Assembly: GCA_904066235.2 (NCBI GenBank)
Contig: CAJFCV020000002.1
Span: 4,836,001-4,900,000, forward strand
Length of the DNA: 64,000 nucleotides
Direction of reading: 5' to 3'
DNA from: Bursaphelenchus xylophilus
Taxonomy: Eukaryota > Nematoda > Chromadorea > Rhabditida > Aphelenchoididae
A program made the position numbers and the translations under genes. Positions within the stretch are counted from its first letter, which is position 1. Each line of letters begins with the position of its first letter. Below, in pieces: positions 12,609-25,196 of the stretch. Below the pieces are notes generated by a model. That model saw only the letters and a program-made list of their open reading frames with translations. It was not told the DNA's origin and did no database searches.

Positions 12609-14601
12609 ATGGGTAAAAGCCAGGGGGTTCCATTGTCGGAGCAGTTTCTGGAATGGTTTCTCTTCAGATTTCGATGGATTTTTGTGATTTTCTTCATTTT
12701 ACCGGCGAGTCTGCTCTACGATGGCTACTATCTGATCAGAAATTACTTGATATTCAAGTTGAATTCGGCTCCGAAGGCGCATGATCGGAAAGTGGCGGTT
12801 ATTCAGAAGCAGGTGAGAGCTGATGCCTAGTGTAATATAAGGTTGTTGTAGATCCGTGAATGGAACGATGGAGGGAGGAAAAAGAAGCTGTGCACAGCTC
12901 GAGCTGGATTCTTGACTATGAGCTTCAGATTTCCGAAATATAAGAAGGGGATGCTCGGGATCAAGACGGATCAGCTGGTGGACATCCTGGAGGTAAGAAT
13001 AATATGAGTTTTTTTTAACGGAAAGCGGGCTTTCTTGATCTCCAGTTGTAGCACGGTGCTCTTTGTAAGGTTCAGGCCCAATCTGACCTCGTTTTGTTAC
13101 TGAAAATTCTATTATACTACCTAAAAGCACCGATTTTTTAATGAAATTAATATTTTTTCAGATTGACACCGAAAAGCGCACAGTTCGAGTGGAGCCAATG
13201 GTCACAATGGGCCAATTGACCAGATTCCTGATTCCCTTGGGTTACACTCTTCCCATTGTCCCAGAACTGGACGATCTTACAGTAGGAGGAATGGTGAATG
13301 GATGTGGAGTAGAGTCAAGTGGAAGGAAGTATGGCCTCTTCCAACACATTTGCCTTCAATTCGAGATTGTGACGGCTACTGGAGAGTTGGTTATAGCCAG
13401 AAAAGATGGTTCGGATCACCAAAGTCTGTTCTACGGGATTCCCTGGAGTCACGGGACTCTCGGATTCCTAGTAGCGGCGACTATCAAGATCATTCCTTGT
13501 AAACCCTACGTCAAATTGCATTACAAACCGGTTAGAGGGTTGGCGGTAAGATTTTTTGCATTTATTTTGTTATATTTTTTTCCATGAATAGTGAAATTTT
13601 GTGGAGTTCAATAAAAAAAAGAAAATGCTAAAATGTAATGTAATATTTGCAGGAGATCACAAACGTCCTTCGCGACTTTTCCACCACCCCATCCAACGAA
13701 TTTGTGGAGGGTATCTTGTATAATAAAGAGTCGGCTGTTATCATGAGTGGCCAGTTCGCCGAGGAGCCCCCAAAGAATGGAACTCTGAACGCGATTGGCA
13801 AATGGTATAAGCCCTGGTTCTTCAAGCACGTCGAGAACATCCTCAACAAAAATCAAGTGGGTTTGTCAAAAGTGTAAAAAGTAGTGTCATGTGTAATGTA
13901 ATTTTTTGTCCAAAATTTGATGTTTGATATTTCAGGAGGTTACGGAGTACATCCCATTGAGGGACTACTACCATCGGCATTCTAAAAGCATATTTTGGGA
14001 GTTGAGAGTGAGTGTTTGAAACTTGATATCAATTTCTGACATGAATAATATAATTTTGGGTCTATTTTAGGATCTGATTCCATTTGGAAACAATGTAATC
14101 TACCGGTACCTTCTCGGATGGGCTCTCCCACCAAAAGTTTCGCTTCTGAAGTTGACAACTCCAGCTCCAATCAGACGTCTTTACAATCGTCATCACATAA
14201 TCCAAGACATGCTGGTCCCACTGACTGCCCTCGAAGACTCGGTCGACCTGTTTGATAAGGAAGTTGGATGCTACCCGATCTGGTTGTGCCCGTTTAATCT
14301 CCCATCCATGCCTGGATTACTAAGAAATCGAACCGGGGCCAACGTTTTATTTGTTGATGTTGGAGTATATGGAAATGCAGAAAGGAAGGGATACGATCCA
14401 AGAGAGACCACCAGAAAGCTGGAGAAGTTCGTTCGAGATGTGAAAGGGGCTCAGATGTTGTATGCGGACACGTATATGACAGCTGCAGAGTTCTGGGAGA
14501 TGTTTGACAACACCTTGTATGACTGGTTGAGAGTAACATACGACTGCCAAGATGCCTTCCCAAATGTCTTTCAGAAGGTCTGCAGAGAAGCCAGGGAGTA
14601 G
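12609..14601 (+). CDS. DHCR24: Delta(24)-sterol reductase (DHCR24)
   Basis: FAD-dependent oxidoreductase that reduces the C24 double bond of sterols at the ER membrane. Six exons (12609-12812, 12852-12992, 13162-13545, 13653-13856, 13936-14007, 14071-14601) give 511 residues, close to the human length of 516. A membrane anchor lies at about residues 15-40 ([21 protein letters not shown]). The FAD_binding_4 domain follows, with [41 protein letters not shown] and [12 protein letters not shown]. The C-terminal part, including [12 protein letters not shown], is also conserved. Nematodes cannot make sterols de novo, so this enzyme probably acts in converting dietary plant sterols to cholesterol-type sterols (family knowledge plus inference). 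Three introns carry sense-oriented copies of the dispersed motif (12827, 13888 variant, 14040). Confidence 0.95.
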
Positions 14602-15057
14602 TACTGTCATATGGCGGAATGGGCTATATTGCGAAGGATTATGCTCCATGTTCTCCTTGGTTTAGGTCTTTTTCTCATTATTTTGCCCGTTTATATCCTA
14701 AAATTACTTCTTTTTTAGCAAATTACTGTAGAGTTAAGCATTTTGATTACTGTAGAATGAAGTTTATGACTTTTTATACCATGAACTGTTAGAATTAAAA
14801 GCCAAGATTACTGTATTTCACCCTAAATTTGTATTGTTCGGTATTTAGTCAACCATAACCAGAATACTACTAATAAGTTTTATTAACAATAAATTATTTG
14901 TCAGATTTATACAGCCAATGGAGAAGGATGATATCAAGAGTGTTTTTGTAGAGTTTTGAGCCGCTTACAGTAATTCGAAATGATTTTAGGGTATATGTTA
15001 CAGTAGGTAAAAAAGATACCGGGATAGGAAAGGGAAATGTAGAGTGAGGTCGAGCGT
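14602..15057. other. Convergent 3' intergenic region
   Basis: A 456 bp gap between the convergent DHCR24 and MADF/BESS genes. It holds 3' UTR-like AT-rich sequence (AATAAA-like at about 14888) and several 'ACTGTA' repeats. Nothing else is recognised. Confidence 0.4.
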
Positions 15058-16864
15058 TCAACTGAGTCCGCGTTCATGGCGTTCGAAGATTTTTTCGATC
15101 GAGATCTTGATCTGAAAATAGAAGTTAAGCAAGGATAATATAAATGTTGATTATAGGTTGTTTATTATTGCCATGAATAGGGTCCTTACTTGTTTTTTAG
15201 TCGCAGCAGGCAATGATCGAAGTCTGAGAGCCACAATCTTCCCGAAGAGCATGTCCTCGTCCTCCAGCCAATCAAAAGAACGGCCATGATCCGCCTCCAA
15301 ATCATCGATCGGCTTCGATCTGGTGGGTGTCGATTTCCGTGGTCTTTTAGAAGGGACTTCCAGCAGAGCCTGATCATCGTTTTTCTCATGTAAAAGATGG
15401 GAAATATTGAGAATATTGGCTGGCTTTTGCTCATTCTCATCGGCATCATTTTCCGAAGTCGATGCGATTGCCGAATCCGTGGATTCGGCCTCATTATCGA
15501 CGGAATCTGGTGACGACTGTTGGGCACAAGCCGAGAAAATATTAGTCAGGAGATTTGAGGCCGATTCGTCAAGCAAATTTTGGAAATCTAAAATAATTAT
15601 GATTAGAAGAGTGATTACCTAGAGTAATATAAAAATTAGAATATGTTTATCATGACAATTTACCATTGTTATTTCCATTTTCGCTCTTTCTTTTCTCCGG
15701 GGGTCTGACGCCAACATTCGTTCTCTCCGCGGTATCTCGGAGGTGTTCGTCCAGAAATCCGAGATCCCAAAAATACGGCCATTTTGGTTCGTAGGCAAAA
15801 TTATCGCGGATTGCAAATTTAAGCTCTTTTCGGTAGCGATCTCGGATTTGAAGCCAACGTTTCTTCACTGACTCAACTGAAACTGAAGGCGTTAGGTCTG
15901 GAGAGGAATATGTCCCAGAGGATGAGAATTTGAGTAATTTCGTCTAGCAAAATATATTTTTGAAAAATTTGATTGTAAATTATTATGACTACTTGATCAG
16001 CAAGTGGTCGGATCAAAAATTGTATAAACATTCTGTTTCTGACAGTAAAAAATGAATGTTTCTAGAATGTTCAAAAATATTCTCCATGATGACATAAGTT
16101 TTGCCTTTATCAAGTGACAGTTTTGAGCAACAATATTTGTGCTGTTCTTATCAGCAGGGCTAATAACTTTCAAAAAGAAACTTTGACAAAAACTTGAATA
16201 AACCCAAGTTTAAAATCTATTTTACATTATCCATGATGACCTAGCTCAATATCTTCAAACCCTTACCTGTAACTCCCTCTCCAATCTCATTCGCAACACT
16301 CTCCCAGATTGTCCCCAAGTCCTCATCCGAGCCGGCTCTCATTTTCACATCGAATATTTCCGGGCGACTTCTGACAGCCTTGATCAGGGATATGTTAAAC
16401 CCATTTTTCTTTCCCCAATGCTGATTATCCTCGTCCTGTTGTCTCTCCAGATCCTCAGGCTCGACCTTTGGTTTTGGTTTCACTTTCTTTCCTCCCTTGT
16501 TCATCTTTATGTCATCATCCTTTGCTTGCTGAATGAAGATAAATTGTTCTCGATGGTACATCTTCAAATGATGACTTAAAGAGGTCGTCGATTGCTTGGG
16601 ACCTCGATTAAACACCGCTCCACAAGTATAGCACATTGCTGTGTTGGTTTCGGTCTGCTTTTGAAAGTAGCGCCACCAGGATTTGGCCGGTTGATTCAGG
16701 TCATAACTTTTTGGGAATTCGCCGGAAGCAAAGCGTGATCTTTGTTGAGGTCGGCGGGGAGGTGGCGACGAAGCGGTCGTCGTGTCTAAGAGCTTGTTGG
16801 TGCCAATAATGTTGAGGAAGAGATCAAAGGGTTGTGAGGTCTCATTGTTCGCGATATCCACCAT
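15058..16864 (-). CDS. BED finger / MADF / BESS DNA-binding regulator
   Basis: Five exons: 16267-16864, 15664-15876, 15190-15587 and 15058-15111, with an upstream in-frame ATG at 16894. The first exon encodes a BED-type zinc finger (AMCYTCGAVF...SLSHHLKMYH, C-C-H-H). A MADF (Myb/SANT-like) domain follows and runs across the intron at 15877-16266 (FNISLIKAVRSRPEIFDVK..., VESVKKRWLQIRDRYRKEL, PKWPYFWDLGFL). The C-terminus carries a BESS-like motif split by an intron (DEDMLFGKIVALRLRSLP / KISIEKIFERHERG). BED, MADF and BESS domains belong to sequence-specific transcription factors, so a nuclear DNA-binding role is inferred. The TCCTAG just before the 16864 ATG could be a trans-splice acceptor, which would make 16864 the true start. 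(Four exons are certain; the first may be split further.). Confidence 0.85.
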
Positions 16865-19800
16865 ATCTAGGATAGATGAAGGGATAAGTAACATACGAGA
16901 AAAGTCGCGGAAATTGATATAAAACTCAGGAAAACCGCGGCGAAATAGGAAGTATGGAGCTCGAGTTTTATAACAGAACCGGTTTTGCCTTAGTTGGGGC
17001 CCCTAGCCAGCCAAAAACGGGGCTGATATTATACTAGCCATCTATGTCATCATGCGCAATATACTGCCCAAAACTGACGACAAAGTGAACAAAAAAGACG
17101 TTTCGATTGTCTTAGGCTCATAAAAAAGATTACTGTAGCCTGAGCTTCACCAAAAACTTGTCTATTTCATCCACACTGACCGATATGTCATGTACAATAT
17201 CTCACATCGTCAGGTGAACTTTGATTCAATCCGTCTCCATTCCCAAGATTCTAATTATTTCCACACTATCCAAGGGCCTTATTACCACAGCTATTGTCTT
17301 ACTTGGCCCAACGGTTCCCTCAAATCACACCTTTTCTTCTCGTTAATTCGAGTGTAACCGGCCGGAGGTGTAAGAGTTGTAATAAATACGGGCGGCCCCC
17401 CAATTATTTGACTCCGAAAACGAAAGGTCTCTGAAGGGCGGGGTTTCGGTTGCCCGGGCCGACAGAATTAAGAGGTCCTTCCTGCATTATGAAGGGCCGC
17501 AGGGCATGCCGGTAGAAAAGGCTGCAGATGTTATACGACGCTACCGGTCCAAAGATACGAACTTTCGATGAAACGGAGAGCAGAGAGCGGGAGGAGGGTT
17601 GGCAAGAGGAGATTATTAGGAGGGATGGTTTGGCTAATTGCAGGGAGATTACAGAAGGTGTAATGTGTAATTATGGAGCGCGGTCAAGAAAAGAGGAGCT
17701 ACACAAGGTAAAATAAGGTACAAATACAGGCGAAAAAATAAAATCTGAAAACCAATTAGAGCAAACAGGTCGCCCTACCGTATTTTACTGTAGTATCGAC
17801 TGAAAATTATTGTGATGGGGAAGCCAGACCGGAATTCTAGAAAATTCGTCATCGTGCCAGAAGTCTTAAAACATTTTTTACAGTAATCCTAGTCGACATT
17901 GGAAATTTTAACCCGGCAGAGTCCAACATGGTGCCACCTACTCCATTCAAGATGTCATCACGACACATTGTTTGCAAGTTTATCCCAATCCACTAAACCA
18001 TCACTTATGATAAGATGACTTATAAAACGCCCAAATGAGCCCATCCAACACCTCAGAACGGGAGAAACGAGCGCCATATGAAGTTGTGGATGTTCTCCTT
18101 CTCGCCAAAACCTCGGCGTGACATGAAACACCACGGAAAGAAGGGGGGACGTGTCATTCTCTCGCCTCAAAAAAGTTCTAATCCGGCGCCGGAATCCGGG
18201 CCCTCGGCTCCGGTGCGCACTCATTAGCAGGCCCGACCCCCCAACGCCTCGGCGTTATTTCCTCAGGGCATATCTTCGCAAACTCAGGAAATCCGCTCTC
18301 CTTTCCTTTCGCTCTTCATCTCTTAATTCGGGGCTCCACTTGGCCGTGAAATGGGCCCAGAAGACGAGAAATGAGAGGAGGAGGACGAGGACGAGGAGGC
18401 GACCATCAACATGACAAACTTTGCCGCGAAAACAAATTTCACGGGAGTTATCAGAGACGCCGTTCTAAGACGATCGGATGGACCCTGATTGAAGGAAGAG
18501 GAAATGATCCAAAAACGAGGGACTCGTCCGGGATAAATTAGAGCCCTATCTGAGACTTGAGATGCAAAAACAGGACCAAGGGTTATGGTAATGGCAAGTG
18601 AGGGCGGCCAGCCCTAGAGAAAAGAGAAAGTGAAATAAATATCCAACAGATCTATCAAATAAAACAGCAAAAGTTTCTGTACTTCAGGGACACTGTAATT
18701 TACCGTAATCCCATTAAATTTATCTTGGAGTCTGCTATAAGATAACCAAAATAAGTCGCGCGATTTGAGAGTTGTAAAGCTCGAAAGCCTTGTTACCCCA
18801 TCTCCGACCCTCCACACACTGTAGAACTACGGTATCTACCCAAGCAATTCCTGCAACCCCGAATTATTTGGGTCCACCAAAGTTTTATGCCTCCTCCATT
18901 TCAAGTCCAATATTCTGCATAAACGCGCGAATGTTATTCGAATATATCTATTCAGAAGGCCCAAAGAAATGCCCCCCCCCTTCATTCGGCTCCGGGCCAC
19001 CTGATAAATGACTCCCGAACATTATATTATACATGGAAGGTCCGCACATTTCCGGCCGAATTAATTGAGAGCAGGATTATGGGGCGTCGTCGCCGGATGT
19101 CTGCAGCCTTCCCCCGAGTCACACACACTTCCGGCAACCAAGGTGTGCCTCCGCGATAAGCGCGCCGGAAGCGATAAGCGATCGTTAATTAAAGGCCCTC
19201 ATGGGGCGAGGCACGGTAGGATCGGTCGTTCCGAACTATTCGAAGCACTTGAAATATTCGAAATCTTGGGCCCCATTCCTTGAGGTGGCGTCTGATTCCG
19301 CTTTCCGACCCTGTTTCCGGTTCCGGGAGAAACCCCGTCTCTCTCTCTCTTCCGGCCTCAAGTCGCCCGACAAATTCGGACGATATTTTCGCAATTTATG
19401 GGCCGTAACGCAGAAGGAGAAGGGAGGGGATGAATAAGACCGCGATCAACGTGATCCGGTTTCGACTTGTCCTTATTTCCCGCTTAAAATTAAAAAAAAT
19501 ATATTGGACTATGTTTCCGCAGTAAAATTTTTGTTACCATTGCCCTTCAATGTGAGGCCAAAAGGTCTTTCCGTGGCCGAAAAGTTGCCGAAATCCCCCT
19601 TAATACCTCAAAACAAAACCATAGCTTCTCATTTTTAGCTTATCTTTGCTTGAACGGGAAGAAGATAAGAAAACGAAATAAAAGATGGTTTATGACGTCT
19701 TATAGAGTACTGTCAATTATGAGGTCCAGCAATCAACATCCGAAACGATGACTCAAGAAAGAGTGGAATCGAAATTTTGAAAATCTAGAAAAGCCGTAAT

Positions 19801-22800
19801 CGCAATTGGTGACGAAAAAAATTATGTAATTACCGTAGGATCTACAGTTTGGGTACTTGCTGAGCCTAAAGTAATCAAAATGAAATTTATTACATATTTG
19901 TGAGAACGCAGATTCAAAAATTTTGAGCAATATCCTTCACTTCTACCATGTACAATATAAATTGAAGTCATAATTTTCAAAAAATTTCGTCTACCGTTTA
20001 CCCAGTGAGCGCGAAATAAAGCAATGCCTTCGAAACCCGTAAAGCTAAAACGCGGCAGTCACCGTTCTCCGGAAGATCAAGTTCAAGTTCTTTTTTCCGA
20101 TCGCCCAAAAAATAAAAAAGATGTCTTCTCGCAATTAGAAACAACAACAACACGCTCGTGGATCTTCTTCAATCCGGATCGCCTCCATAAACGTCTCGCG
20201 CGAAGGGAAAACCGATTCCAGTTCCCTTTTCCTGCGACGCTGCTTGAAGTCCGGGGTAACGGAAGTTGGAGAGGGGAAAACGCGTGAAAAAAAAGTGAAA
20301 AAAACCAGCCGGAACCGAATATTCGATATGGGATCATCTTCGGAGAAGAATATTCAATCGAGGAAGAGGCGATCTTCCGATTGTAATAGCAGATTCGGAT
20401 TACGATCAAAGGGTTTCGTGCTGGGAAGGGAAAAGTTATATGAGACGTGGCATTCGCGTAGGTAATGTAAGAAAGAATGAGTTTTAAGTGCGACTTTAAG
20501 AGTATAAAACAGCGTTTGGATTTTTACAGACCTTATGAGACACATATAATCAATATGCGACATCAAAACTGCAGTTTATTATATTACACTTGACCTTCAG
20601 ATATCAAAAGTAAAAATAATAATATTCTTTGAGTAAAAAAATAAAATCATAACCGAATAGTACTAAAATGACCTTTAGGACATATTTTTACAGTTCTATT
20701 TATTACTTTTTTCAACCAAATCCGTCATGATGACATACGTATTTTTTTGAAAAATCACGTTCGCGCAAACTGAACCTGTAACTCCGCAAAACATACGCCA
20801 AAGCAATAAAATCGCGGCAGAGATTCCTGGAATTCCGCTTTCGTTCCAACAAAGTTACAAGTTGCATTACACTTGCGATCTTTTTATAGTCAAAACATGA
20901 GAACTCGCTTGAAATTAATAATTTCGAGATGGAAACTTTCGACCGAACTTGTTTCGGGATCCGGAAAGATGCTTTTCGCGCGTCAAGAATCCTGCGTGGA
21001 GATCCGAAGTCGAGTTCACAGCCATTTTTTCATGTTATACTAGCCACCGACTACGATAGCTCCTTTTCAATTTCCTTTGACAACGTTCGAAACCTACCTA
21101 ACGCTTCCCAGGAAATCCCCGAACCGGAATAAGCGCCCCGCTCGTTACTGATGCGAAACCGGGCGAGGGGACTGATTCCGGATTCTGGGGATTCTCACGG
21201 ACCATCTTCTTTCATCCATCTTCCTGTTTCCCGTCTCTGACACCTCTTCGGGCCGGAAATTCCCGGAAGAAGCGTATGGCTCAAAATGAAGGACATCTTA
21301 TGACCTTTCTAATTAATTTCTACCGCCTCAGGGAATGTTTCGAGCTGGTTTCCGAATATGCAAATGTAATGCAAACACTGTGGACAAGAGAAAAACAAGT
21401 TATACGGAGAAATGGTTGAGGAGTGACGAGTTTTAGGCCCAAAAATTACTGTAACTCGAAAAAAAGCACAAAATTCTTTGAAAAAATCAGAAAGTTCAAT
21501 GAATCAAAGCTCGAAGGAAGGAAAATGCAGAAATTATGATAAAAACCTAACAAAAATTTACCCTGTAATTTTTTATGACGTATGCGAAAGTTTTAGTTCA
21601 CATTCCGCCTTAATAGAGGTTTTCAGGCCCGAAAGTGTCCAAAAAATCCGCGTCACGACACTTCCGGATTTTGGACACTTCCGGAAAGGCGGAATAGTGA
21701 CACTTCCGGACTGCGGAGAAGTGACATTTCCGGAAACGGGGAAAAAAACAAAAGATAAGGCCTAATCCTTATCTTTTGTTTCGAGGAAGAGACGATCTTC
21801 TTGCTAACACTTCCATCTAAACTATTTATCTGGATGGATTTACTGTTATTAATCTCAAAAAGTTGGTTCATTTTTTTTCGATTGTTACTTTTTTTCGTAA
21901 ATAGTACTGTTAAGTAAGTAGTATTTTTTTCTAAAAATACTCGATTTAGGGATTTTCGAGGTCGCTGATTATGAAACCACGTGTGAGACTTTTTTCCCTG
22001 CCGACTTGGGCCGAGTTCTTATCAGAATTGATAAGAGTAAATCTTATCAAATCCATTCAGATGTATAGTTTAGATGGCAGTGCAAAGCCGTACCTTTTCT
22101 TTTTTCCCCGCTTCCGGAAATGTCACTTCTCCGTATTCCGGAAGTGTCACCATTCCGCCTGCCGGAAGTGTCCAAATTCCGGAAATGCCGCGGCGTCAAA
22201 AAATCGGGACGTTTAGGGAATTTAAATATATTAAAATAGGGTAAACTGGCGGTCTTTTCGAAGCGGTGACGTTAAGTTTGAAACAAATAAGCTTCAAAAA
22301 TATAAAAAGCAGTTTTAAGTTTAAAATAAGCTTAAAGAGTTGTAAAAAATTTGGCTTATAGTCGCAATTTCATCCTGAATTCACAACGTATAATTTTTTA
22401 TAAGCACTTGGAGCAAGCTTAAAACATTTTTACCTGGTGAAAAAAGAAAATAAAATCTCCGAAATGGACTATTCCGCCGGAATTCTCGCGGTTCCGGAAT
22501 CGTCTCGGTCCGGAGATTTTTGGGTCAGCAGAATTGAAGGGCTGGAGAATAAAAAAATATTTTTTTCGAGCAGTTCATAAGGTCATGGGGACAAATCCCT
22601 GGCCATCTCTTCTCATTTTCAATTTCCATTCTCTCGTCAAAAAGATTCAGAAATTTCTCGCAAGTTTTTATGTGAGCCATTTTAGGGGAGATTCGCAGAC
22701 TTCGAAGGTAGGTTGAAGAGTCCCACTGAGGATACTTTCCTTAGTCATCAAGTACAATATTAGAACTTTAGAAGCGAATAAAACTTTAGATTTTATATGA

Positions 22801-23384
22801 AAATTCATCTCAGGCCCGTTAAATTCAAAACCGTGACTTCGGTAGATCAGAAATGGCATCAAAATACCCAAAATCTATCTTACTCTTCATCAAGATCTAG
22901 TCCAACATAAAAATTTCAAATTTCTCTTTCAAAAGTATACTGTAAACCGACTCCGCCACCTGCAAATTACCCCCGAAGCCTCCGGTTGCTCGAATCAAAG
23001 CCGGTTTTTCCTTTCGTCTTCACGCCCTGCGGCTAATTTTAATGGAAATGGCGGCCGAACCGGGTGGATTGGAATGCACACGATCCGGTTGCCAAGGTGA
23101 CTTCGTATTAAGTGCCTGACGGGAAATGAATTAAACCGGAACCAAAAACTAGATTATGGCCACAAATGGGGCCAGGAGAATTGTGGAGGGCAACAACGTC
23201 GGGCCGGGTGTTTTCGTGACAAGAGCCAGGGCTCCGCGCCAAAAAAATTATGGAAATATGGGGACTCAACTATATCTGGACGTTGGACACCTTGTTTGAG
23301 ACTTTAGAATTGCACGTTTTAATACACTAACATAGCAAAAAATATTCACAATATATACAAACCAAAAATAATTACAAAATCATA
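16865..23384. other. 6.5 kb gene-poor region
   Basis: No open reading frame here joins into a credible gene; the ORFs are short, low in complexity and lack family resemblance. The stretch alternates AT-rich DNA with unusually GC-rich blocks (about 17.3-17.5, 18.0-18.4, 19.0-19.4 and 22.9-23.25 kb). Paired GATAAG sites occur at 19155 and 19173, both in a CGATAAGCG or GCGATAAGCG context. Copies of the dispersed motif lie at 17026, 17189, 19022, 19947, 20579, 21033 and 22746. An inverted-repeat element occupies 21641-22205. It may be long-range regulatory DNA or hold an unseen noncoding RNA. Confidence 0.5.
21641..22205. mobile_element. Inverted-repeat (MITE-like) element with ACTTCCGG repeats
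   Basis: The left arm (about 21641-21843) and right arm (about 22040-22205) are imperfect inverted repeats. Paired landmarks are TTTGGACACTTCCGG, GTGACACTTCCGG, CGGAGAAGTGACATTTCCGG and CCATCTAAACTAT. Each arm contains four or so copies of ACTTCCGG or ATTTCCGG spaced about 25-30 bp. A nested hairpin (AAAAGATAAGG / CCTTATCTTTT) sits near 21751-21779. No transposase is encoded, so it is non-autonomous. Ends and target duplication are not clear. Confidence 0.65.
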
Positions 23385-24939
23385 TTATACATGATCTTCG
23401 ACCTTAATACTCCTTAAGGCACGTTGATTTTCTGTTGAATTTGCAAATTCTTTTGGCCAAAACTGCACCTTCCCATCACCAGTGATAGCCACGAGATCTC
23501 CGTCCAAATATTCCGTCTAAAATATCGCAAATTATATTATACTTGACCCTTACATTAATTATCATATCCTTGCAAGGGATCTTTGCATAAAGCTGAGGTT
23601 TTCGTCCCGGCATATAAGCCGACAATTCATAGGCAGTGGAGTAAAATACGACTCCATTGGAGCACCTGGTTGTGATATTATTTATGACTTCATATGAATT
23701 CTCGACCTTCCAAGTGAAATCTGTCTTTATAGTCTTTGGATTGAAGTAAGAGACATCTCCATTCTTCAGTGAGATCAGTAAATGGTCTTGATTTACGTCT
23801 AACGAGGAGCAAGCCTCACCTTCACGCAACCGAAATGTAGTTAAGACTCTGAAAATGCATTTTTGTCATGTACAATATAAAACTTTTATAATTTCTAAAC
23901 TTTTCATGCCCAGAATGCTGGATGCCACCCATATTTTCCTTCATTAACCCACCTGAATTCTCTTTTGTCGATTTGTGCGATGGGAGTGGATTTTCCTTGA
24001 CCATGTGCCACGAAGAGATCATTCCTCAAAGGATCATGAGCCATAATCGACAAGATGAGAGATCCAATTTTGTCTTTGCAGGTTCTCACAGGCGATAATC
24101 CAACTCTCGGATCAACCATATGTACACCTTGTTTTAGCGTCGATATATACAAAAGATTGTTGTCGAGGACGGTTCGAAATAGAATTTGCCCGTAATTCAT
24201 ACTTGCCGTCTCCTGGAAATATCATATATAATTTTGCCGACTACTTTTCAGGACATTGGACATTAACTTCGACATTATTTTCTTATATTACACTCGAAAT
24301 AAATTTAGATAAAACTCACTCTCAACCCACTTTCTGTAAGTTCATGTTGTCGTAAACAGTAATCAAATCCGCAACTATATACAGTTTTATCATCATCAGA
24401 CACTTCCAAACCATAGACCCATCCACCTTGGACTTCTCCCGAGTCGATACACCATTCTTCTTGGTCTTCCCTTTCCGCCACCTTTTTTATATCCCATAAA
24501 ACAACTTTTCGATCTCGAGACCCAGTCACAGCCAACCTTTGACCACTTTTCGTCTTGTGCAACCTTAGCGCATCAATGGTTCCAATATTTTTTACTCCAA
24601 ATTTGTATTTGGTAAGTCCATTATTATTCATCCACCGATTTTTTTCTCTTTCAATCGCTAACGCCCTTGTCATTGGATCTGCATCCAAAGTTCGCCGTTG
24701 GATGGGCGAATATTGAAACTCAAACTAAAACTTCATGTTTTATATCTAAATTCAAAAGCAACCAAAATCAATAAAACACATACCTTCAAATATTTATGCC
24801 AAAAACCAGGACTATACGAGAGATTTCTAAGCTTCCTCGAGGTATTTCGGATATTTGTGCAGACATCTTCAGCTGGAATGTATTGAAAAATTGTCTCCAA
24901 GGTTTCATTGGCCAAATCGCCAAGTCCGATAGTGCTCAT
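23385..24939 (-). CDS. F-box / WD40 protein, FBXW9 (MEC-15)-like
   Basis: Five exons: 24784-24939, 24320-24724, 23953-24212, 23554-23848 and 23385-23516, about 415 residues. Exon 1 encodes an F-box (LANETLETIFQYIPAEDVCTNI..LRNLSYSPGFW), which would bind SKP1 in an SCF ubiquitin ligase. The rest is WD40-like (LAVTGSRDRKVVLWDIK, TVYSCGFDYCLRQHEL, DHLLISLKNGDVSYF, VAITGDGKVQFW). Architecture matches FBXW9 and C. elegans MEC-15, but the assignment is by architecture rather than alignment. The stop codon is embedded in a near-copy of the dispersed motif (23381-23394). It lies 257 bp downstream of rpn-11 on the same strand, an operon-like spacing. Confidence 0.78.
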
Positions 24940-25196
24940 TCCGAGCTAAAATAATATAAATTAATAAATATACGAAAAAGATATTCAAAAAGGAAGATTT
25001 TACGCAAAAACACGAGTTATCGACTGCGATCTCGACCTTTTTCTCGAGACTTTTTACGCGAGAAAAATTTTTTATTATTTTTTTTCGCAATCTGCGCAAA
25101 GGTCGGGCGCAAGCTGCAAAATGAAAAGTCGCGGAAATTGAGGATTCAAAGAAAGAATTTTATTCCAGTACAACGTAAAGCCAAAAGGAGTAAGGT

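Noticed and set aside
17528..20465. Several 60-90 codon ORFs in GC-rich blocks
   Set aside because: They are Arg/Ser-rich, lack splice partners and family resemblance, and appear in several frames at once, as expected from base composition.
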